Source: GCA-003244245 sp035606945 (lineage in GTDB: Bacteria > Actinomycetota > Actinomycetes > Mycobacteriales > Pseudonocardiaceae). From it: 64,000 bases of DNA. A model generated the notes under the pieces. It had not been told where the DNA came from. It made no database searches and worked only from the letters and a program-made list of their open reading frames with translations. This document shows, one piece after another, positions 59,124-64,000 of the stretch. The stretch is from contig DATNDR010000005.1 in assembly GCA_035606945.1 (NCBI GenBank), forward strand, positions 62,001 through 126,000. The letters are read 5' to 3'. Each line of letters starts with the position of its first letter. The first letter of the stretch is position 1. Made by a program: the position numbers and the translations under genes.

Positions 59124-59627
59124 GTGTTCCAGGCCCGTCCCAGCCGTCGCCGCGCGCTGGCCGCCGGAGCCACCACTGCGGCTCTGTTTCTGGCCGGTCC
59201 GACGGCGCTGGCCGGATGCACGGTATCGGCGACCGCCCCAGAGGCGCCCGATCCGTTGGAGCCACCTGCCCGGCGCGCTGAGGCCGACGTGGCCCTGGCG
59301 GCCGCCGTGGCTGGGGCGCATTCGGCATTGGCCGCAGCAGCCAACGCGCTCGCCGCCGACCGCGCGGCACATGCCAGGACGCTGCGCGCCGAGCTGCACC
59401 GGGTACATCCTGATCCGGTGCCTGCCAGCGCCCCGCAGCCGGCGCCGCCGGTCGTCCCCCCGCCCGTCAGTCCCGATCCGGCCGCCGCCAAGGCGGCCCT
59501 GACCCAGGCGATGCGCGCGGCACAAGACGAAGCGGCCGCGCTCGTACTCACGCTGCCCGGCTACCGGGCGGCCCTGCTCGCGTCGGTCGCAGCCTGCTGC
59601 GCCACCCACACCGCCCTGCTCACATGA
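59124..59627 (+). CDS. Alanine-rich lipoprotein (Rv2843-like position)
   Basis: 167-residue exported protein. The N terminus SRRRALAAGATTAALFLAGP, then TALAGC has a twin-arginine-like RRR, a hydrophobic core and a lipobox ending LAGC, so it is probably a lipoprotein. The rest is Ala/Pro-rich and helical with no known domain. GTG at 59124 chosen because it sits directly before the signal peptide. Divergent from rimP and followed by a DUF4439 gene, the same context as mycobacterial Rv2843-Rv2844. Function unknown. Confidence 0.78.
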   Translation: MFQARPSRRRALAAGATTAALFLAGPTALAGCTVSATAPEAPDPLEPPARRAEADVALAAAVAGAHSALAAAANALAADRAAHARTLRAELHRVHPDPVPASAPQPAPPVVPPPVSPDPAAAKAALTQAMRAAQDEAAALVLTLPGYRAALLASVAACCATHTALLT

Positions 59628-59653
59628 CTCTCCCTCGCCCTTCCGGCCCCCAT

Positions 59654-59675
59654 CCCGACATGTCTCCATGTCGGG
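59654..59675. repeat. A-family dyad element, copy A6 (DUF4439 leader)
   Basis: Perfect dyad: arms CCCGACATG and CATGTCGGG around TCTC. It ends 20 nt before the preferred DUF4439 start at 59696. If translation begins at 59624 instead, the element is read in frame as PDMSPCRD. Confidence 0.9.
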
Positions 59676-59695
59676 ATGGGGAGGCGGGCGGCCGG

Positions 59696-60124
59696 GTGCC
59701 GGTGGCGGCGCTGCAGGGCGCGTTGGCGGCCGAGCATGCCGCGGTGTGGGTTTACGGGGTGGCGGGCGCGTTCGTGTCGAGCGCGTTGACGCGCCGGCTT
59801 GACGAGGCCGCGACCGCCCACCAGGCCCGGCGCGACGCGACTGAGCGACTGCTCCTCGACGCGGGAGTGACACCAGCGCCGCCGGAACCGGGATATCTCA
59901 GTCCAGAACCTGTTACCGACGCTGCCTCAGCGCTGCGGCTGGTGATCACCGCGGAAACCGACGCTGCCGGCGCGTGGCGGTCAGTGGTGGAACGCAGCCC
60001 GAATGATCCGGATCTGCGCGGGGCCGCGTTGGAGGCACTGACCGCAGCGGCCGTGCGGGCCACCCGCTGGCGGGTGATCGCCGGCACGGTTCCCCTGACC
60101 GTGCCGTTTCCCGGAGCGCCGTAA
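59696..60124 (+). CDS. DUF4439 ferritin-like protein
   Basis: Ferritin-like four-helix protein: VPVAALQGALAAEHAAVWVY (Glu/His ligands in AAEHAAV), HQARRDATERLLLDAG and AGAWRSVVERSPNDP. I prefer the GTG at 59696 (142 residues) because GGGGAGG is about 10 nt upstream and family members start near ALQxALAAEHA. The ATG at 59624 overlaps the lipoprotein stop (ATGA) and would add 24 residues that include dyad A6. Function unknown. Confidence 0.82.
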   Translation: MPVAALQGALAAEHAAVWVYGVAGAFVSSALTRRLDEAATAHQARRDATERLLLDAGVTPAPPEPGYLSPEPVTDAASALRLVITAETDAAGAWRSVVERSPNDPDLRGAALEALTAAAVRATRWRVIAGTVPLTVPFPGAP

Positions 60125-60140
60125 GAAAGGACCGTAAGCG

Positions 60141-60551
60141 GTGCACACCGAGCAAATTCGTATTCAGACCGGCTCCCGGGAACAGATCTCCGACCTCACG
60201 GATCAGTGCCGCGAGTTCCTGGAGCGGATCGGTGCCGGCGACGGGCTGCTGCATCTGTGGGTGCCGCACGCGACCGCGGGGCTGGCCGTGATCGAAACGG
60301 GCGCAGGCAGTGAGGCTGACCTGCTGGCTGCGCTGCGCGAGCTGCTGCCAGCCGACGGCCGGTGGCGCCACCAGCACGGCTCGCCCGGGCATGGCCGCAC
60401 CCACGTGCTACCCGCGCTGCTACCCCCCTACGCCAGCGTCCCGGTCTTCGGTGGACAGCCCGCGCTGGGCACCTGGCAGTCGATCTGCTTGGTGGACATC
60501 AACATCGACAATCCGACGCGCACCGTGCGGTTGAGCTTCCTGGCCAGCTGA
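60141..60551 (+). CDS. YjbQ/UPF0047 family protein
   Basis: 136-residue protein of the YjbQ family, reported to have weak thiamine-phosphate synthase activity. PHATAGLAVIETGAGSEADL and HGRTHVLPALLPPYASVPVF carry the conserved His cluster. GTG start 16 bp after DUF4439 with AGAAAGGA upstream. Converges on proS with 20 bp between stops. Confidence 0.9.
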   Translation: MHTEQIRIQTGSREQISDLTDQCREFLERIGAGDGLLHLWVPHATAGLAVIETGAGSEADLLAALRELLPADGRWRHQHGSPGHGRTHVLPALLPPYASVPVFGGQPALGTWQSICLVDINIDNPTRTVRLSFLAS

Positions 60552-60571
60552 GGTTCCAGGCCAACTGATGG

Positions 60572-62320
60572 CTACTTGCTACACAACTCCTGCAGGTGCG
60601 CCACCGCGCCGTCCACCGGCACCTCGGTACGCTCGCCCGTGGCCCGGTCTTTGACCTCCACAACACCCGACGCGAGGCCGCGGCCGACCACCAGGATGGT
60701 GGGCACGCCGATCAGCTCGGCGTCGGCGAACTTCACGCCGGGAGTGGCCGTTCGGTCATCGAGGATCACCCGCACACCGGCGGCGTCCAACTCAGCGGCC
60801 AACTGCTCACCGGTGGCGCGGATCGTCTCGTCCTTACCCGCGATCACCACGTGCACGTCGGCGGGGGCGACCTCGCGGGGCCACATCAGCCCGTGCTGGT
60901 CGTGGCTCTGCTCGGCGATGGCGCCGACCAATCGGGAAACCCCGACGCCGTAGGAACCCATGGTGATCCGGATCGGCTTGCCGTCGGGTCCCAGCGCGTC
61001 CAAAGCGAAGGCGTCGGTGTACTTGCGGCCGAGCTGGAAGATGTGCCCGATCTCGATCCCGCGGGCGGCGACCAGGGTGCCGGCCCCGTCCGGCGACGGG
61101 TCGCCGGCGCGCACCTCGGCGGCCTCGATGGTGCCGTCGGGGGTGAAGTCGCGTCCGCAGACCAGGTCGACGACGTGATGATCGGAGCGGTCCGCGCCAG
61201 TGGCCCACGCGGTGCCCCGCACCACCCGGGGATCGACGAGGTAACGTACCCCGTGCTCAGCCAGCGCGCCCGGCCCGATGTAGCCCTTGACCAGGAACGG
61301 GTGCGCGGCGAAGTCGGCGTCGTCGAGCAGCGCCACCTCGGCCGGGTCCAGCGAGGCGGCCAACCGTTTCATGTCGACCTCGCGGTCGCCCGGCACTCCC
61401 ACGCCGACCAGTACCCAGTCCGTCGCTCCGGGTTGACGGGTCTTGACCATGACGTTCTTCAGGGTGTCCGCGGCGCTGAAGGTGCGGCCTAGACCTGCCC
61501 CGTTGAGGTGGTCGACCAGCGTGTCGATGGTGGGCGTATCCGGGGTGTGCAGAACCCGGGCAGCGGGTTGGCCTTCGAGGGGCAGCTCCGGAGGGGCCGG
61601 GGTGGTCACCGCTTCGACGTTGGCCGCGTATCCGGACTCGGTGCTGCGCACGAAGGTGTCCTCGCCGGTTTCGGCTTCGGCGAGGAACTCCTCGCTGGCG
61701 GAGCCGCCCATCGCGCCGGACACCGCCGACACGATCACGTAGCGCAGCCCGAGCCGGTCGAAGATCTTGATGTAGGCATCCCGGTGCAGCTGGTAGGAGC
61801 GCGCCAGCCCGTCATCGGACAGGTCGAAGGAGTACGAGTCCTTCATCAGGAATTCCCGGCCGCGCAGGATTCCGGCGCGCGGGCGTTCCTCATCCCGGTA
61901 CTTGGTCTGCACCTGGTACAGGATCACCGGGTAGTCCTTGTAAGAGCTGAACTCACCCTTGACGGTGAGCGTGAACAGCTCCTCGTGAGTGGGGCCGAGC
62001 AGGTAGTCGGCACCCTTGCGGTCGCGTAGCCGGAACACATTCGGGCCGTACTCGGTCCAGCGACCGGTGGCCTGGTATGGCTCGCGGGGCAACAACGCGG
62101 GGAACTGAATCTCCTGCGCACCGATCGCGTCCATCTCCTGGCGCACCACGGCCTCGATGTTGCGCAGCACCCGCAGTCCCAGCGGCAGCCACGAATAGAT
62201 CCCCGGGGCGACGCGGCGGACGTACCCGGCGCGCACCAGCAGCCGGTGGCTCGGCACCTCGGCATCCGCTGGGTCCTCGCGCAGGGTGCGCAGGAACAGC
62301 GCCGACAACCTGGTGATCAT
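60572..62320 (-). CDS. proS: Prolyl-tRNA synthetase (bacterial type)
   Basis: Class II synthetase with an editing insertion. MITRLSALFLRTLREDPADA, GIYSWLPLGLRVLRNIEAVV, and motif 2 TKYRDEERPRAGILRGREFL, plus the INS editing domain (residues about 230-390) and the C-terminal anticodon-binding domain. ATG at 62320; 582 residues, normal for this type. Position next to rimP matches mycobacterial rv2845c. Confidence 0.95.
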   Translation of the reverse strand: MITRLSALFLRTLREDPADAEVPSHRLLVRAGYVRRVAPGIYSWLPLGLRVLRNIEAVVRQEMDAIGAQEIQFPALLPREPYQATGRWTEYGPNVFRLRDRKGADYLLGPTHEELFTLTVKGEFSSYKDYPVILYQVQTKYRDEERPRAGILRGREFLMKDSYSFDLSDDGLARSYQLHRDAYIKIFDRLGLRYVIVSAVSGAMGGSASEEFLAEAETGEDTFVRSTESGYAANVEAVTTPAPPELPLEGQPAARVLHTPDTPTIDTLVDHLNGAGLGRTFSAADTLKNVMVKTRQPGATDWVLVGVGVPGDREVDMKRLAASLDPAEVALLDDADFAAHPFLVKGYIGPGALAEHGVRYLVDPRVVRGTAWATGADRSDHHVVDLVCGRDFTPDGTIEAAEVRAGDPSPDGAGTLVAARGIEIGHIFQLGRKYTDAFALDALGPDGKPIRITMGSYGVGVSRLVGAIAEQSHDQHGLMWPREVAPADVHVVIAGKDETIRATGEQLAAELDAAGVRVILDDRTATPGVKFADAELIGVPTILVVGRGLASGVVEVKDRATGERTEVPVDGAVAHLQELCSK

Positions 62321-62439
62321 GGCTTTGGGACTCCTCAGGCAAGCGACTTGCGGAGATCGCAGCGTATCCCGCGCCAAGAAGGTCGGTCCTCCCGGTTAGA
62401 CGTCCGCGGCATGAGCCTTCCGATCGGCAAGAACCGGGT

Positions 62440-62553
62440 GCATCGCACTGGACGCATCGGGTACTGGCCGAGCACAACGCCCCGGGACTGTGGTGGACGG
62501 TACTGACGGATCCGGACGGCAACGAGTTCTGCGTCGGCAGCCATCGCGGGTAA
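62440..62553 (+). pseudogene. VOC/glyoxalase-family C-terminal remnant
   Basis: The plus frame ending TAA at 62553 reads a stretch ending LTDPDGNEFCVG, the typical C-terminal strand of VOC-superfamily proteins (DPxGNEFCV). No start, ribosome site or N-terminal half is present before the proS start. It looks like the eroded end of a deleted gene. The rest of the 253-bp proS-osmC gap has no supported gene. Confidence 0.5.
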
Positions 62554-62573
62554 CCGCCGTGGCCCGGCGGCGG

Positions 62574-63080
62574 CTATGCCGTCTCCCAGTTCGAGGACAG
62601 CTCGGGAGCACCGGCGAGGGTTTGATATACGACGCAGTAGCGCTCGGTGAGCCGGATCAGCGTGTCGATCTGCTCGCTGGTCGCGGCTGTGTCCAGGGAG
62701 TACCGCAAGCGGATAGCCCGGAAGCCGACGGGCGCCTCCCGGGAAACCGCCAGCGTGCCTCGGAAGTCAAGGTCGCCTTCGACGTGCACGGTGCCACCGA
62801 CGACGGGGATGTCGAGCGACGTGGCCACCGCGCGCAGTGTTACACCCGCGCAGGCAGCCAGCGCCTCCAGCAACATGTCGCCCGAGCACAGCGACAACCC
62901 GTCGCCTCCGGTGGCGGGATGCAGACCGGCCTCGGCCAGCGCCCGGCCCGTCTGGACCGAGCACGTGATTCCGTCACCAAGACGGGCCTGTGTCCGCAGG
63001 GTCACGAGTGCGGCTGTGGCGTCGTCCCGGTACCGCTGCTTGAGCGGGTCCTGGCGGGCTCGGAGCTGCTGGCGGTCCAT
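62574..63080 (-). CDS. OsmC family protein
   Basis: Thiol-dependent peroxidase-like fold (OsmC/Ohr superfamily). Seen: GLSLCSGDMLLEALAACAGV (first Cys and active-site Glu region) and TERYCVVYQTLAGAPEL (second Cys). ATG at 63080 gives 168 residues; an ATG five codons earlier is possible. Downstream of the acyl-CoA synthetase after 18 bp, so probably cotranscribed. Confidence 0.88.
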   Translation of the reverse strand: MDRQQLRARQDPLKQRYRDDATAALVTLRTQARLGDGITCSVQTGRALAEAGLHPATGGDGLSLCSGDMLLEALAACAGVTLRAVATSLDIPVVGGTVHVEGDLDFRGTLAVSREAPVGFRAIRLRYSLDTAATSEQIDTLIRLTERYCVVYQTLAGAPELSSNWETA

Positions 63081-63098
63081 ACCACATGGTGGCACCGC

Positions 63099-64000
63099 TT
63101 AGTTCACGCCGCGTTCCGTGCCGGCCCAATACTTCGCCCGCAGCTCGCGCTTGAGGACCTTCCCGGTCGGTGTGACGGGTAGCACGCCGACGAACTCCAC
63201 GGTGCGGGGTGCCTTGTAGCCGGCGATCAGGGTCTTGGCGTGGTCCCGGATCTGCTCCTCGGTCACCTCGGCGCCGGGCTTTCGCACCACGATCGCATGG
63301 ACCCGTTCCCCCCAGAGGTCGTCGGGCACTGCGACGACCGCGCAGTTCGCGACCGCCGGATGCGCGGCCACTGCGTTCTCCACCTCGGTGGAGTACACGT
63401 TCTCGCCGCCGGTGACGATCATGTCCTTGAGTCGGTCGGCGACATAGAGGTAGCCGTCGTCGTCCATCCATCCGGCGTCTCCGGTGTGCACCCAGCCGCT
63501 GCGCAGCGCTGCGGCGGTCTCCGCGGGTTTGCCCCAGTAACCCAGCATCACGTGCCCACCCCGGCACACGATCTCCCCGACTTCGCCGCGGGGCACCTCG
63601 CTGCCTGCCGGGTCCACGATGCGCACCTCGGCGTGCGGGGCCGCCTGCCCCCCGGAACGCAGCCGGCCGGGGTGCGGACTGGACTCCTCATGGTCAGCGG
63701 GCATCAGGATGGTGGCCGTCGGGGACAGCTCAGTTTGGCCGTAGAGCTGGGCGAAACTCGTGTGCGGCAACGCCTTGCGGGCCCGGTCCAGCACCGCGAC
63801 CGAGATCGGGGAGCCGCCGTAGACCAGTCGTTGCAGGCTGGACAGGTCGTGCTCGGCGCACTGCGGGTGGTCCACCAGCAGCTGGATCATGATCGGGATC
63901 AGCACCACATCAGTGACATGGTGGCGCTCGATGGCCCGCATGACCGCGACCGGGTTAAACGCGGGCACGATGACGATGGTGCTGCCACTGATCAACGAGC
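63099..64000 (-). CDS. Acyl-CoA synthetase / AMP-forming ligase, C-terminal part
   Basis: ANL-superfamily adenylating enzyme whose N terminus lies outside the window. Visible motifs: YGQTELSPTATILM, GYWGKPAETA, HTGDAGWMDDDGYLYVADRL, KDMIVTGGENVYSTEVENAV, and the catalytic Lys in PTGKVLKRELRAKYW. Fatty-acyl or aryl substrate cannot be decided from this half. Ends 18 bp before osmC. Confidence 0.93.
   Translation of the reverse strand, partial: SLISGSTIVIVPAFNPVAVMRAIERHHVTDVVLIPIMIQLLVDHPQCAEHDLSSLQRLVYGGSPISVAVLDRARKALPHTSFAQLYGQTELSPTATILMPADHEESSPHPGRLRSGGQAAPHAEVRIVDPAGSEVPRGEVGEIVCRGGHVMLGYWGKPAETAAALRSGWVHTGDAGWMDDDGYLYVADRLKDMIVTGGENVYSTEVENAVAAHPAVANCAVVAVPDDLWGERVHAIVVRKPGAEVTEEQIRDHAKTLIAGYKAPRTVEFVGVLPVTPTGKVLKRELRAKYWAGTERGVN

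Noticed and set aside
1..64000. tRNA or rRNA genes, prophage or transposases
   Set aside because: I saw no T-loop-like tRNA 3' ends, rRNA-like stretches, integrase or transposase motifs; a covariance-model scan would be needed to exclude small RNAs fully.

Overview
The window is high-GC chromosomal DNA from an actinobacterium, most likely a member of the Pseudonocardiales or a close relative. Supporting traits are the wag31/divIVA-sepF division tail, a translational ileS T-box, a meso-DAP-type MurE, F420-type PPOX and ThyX proteins, the pgsA-clgR-pspA block, and the nusA-ylxR-infB and rpsO-pnp-M16-dapB gene orders shared with mycobacteria. I saw no rRNA, tRNA, IS element, prophage or CRISPR array. 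It reads as core genome.

Region 1 (1-20470, all minus strand) is the division and cell-wall (dcw) cluster. In transcription order it holds mraZ, rsmH, ftsL, ftsI, murE, murF, mraY, murD, ftsW, murC, ftsQ, ftsZ, pgeF, yggS, sepF, yggT, divIVA/wag31, a small membrane protein, a T-box leader and the 5' part of ileS. Most junctions are 4-base ATGA/GTGA or TGATG overlaps. murG, normally between ftsW and murC, is absent: ftsW and murC overlap directly. An mraZ promoter with three 10-bp-phased MraZ boxes drives the cluster.

Region 2 (20868-36086) holds a moxR-DUF58-transglutaminase operon divergent from mraZ, DUF3040, dinB behind a perfect LexA box, a methyltransferase divergent from an orphan ParA ATPase, the rimO-pgsA-clgR-pspA run, a GNAT N-acetylglutamate synthase and ftsK.

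Region 3 (36087-46400) holds RNase J, dapA, two small enzymes, thyX, a leaderless ribbon-helix-helix regulator with a DUF4097 protein, a YcaQ-like protein, a GNAT enzyme, dapB and an M16 peptidase.

Region 4 (46396-64000) holds pnp, rpsO, a helix-turn-helix regulator, ribF, truB, a DHH phosphoesterase, rbfA, DUF503, infB, ylxR, nusA and rimP, then divergently a lipoprotein, a DUF4439 protein and a YjbQ protein, followed by proS, a VOC remnant, osmC and a truncated acyl-CoA synthetase.

The least explained signal is a family of six near-identical 22-bp dyads (9-bp arms CCCGAYATG, 4-nt loop usually TCTC) at four loci. With the starts I prefer, every copy lies 8-62 nt upstream of a start codon (rsmH, YcaQ-like, GNAT, truB twice, DUF4439). 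Two further repeat families (a 22-bp tandem unit and a 3' hairpin with a conserved loop) each occur twice. These, the missing murG, the phased MraZ-like boxes facing moxR, and the operator array of the leaderless RHH gene are the main leads.
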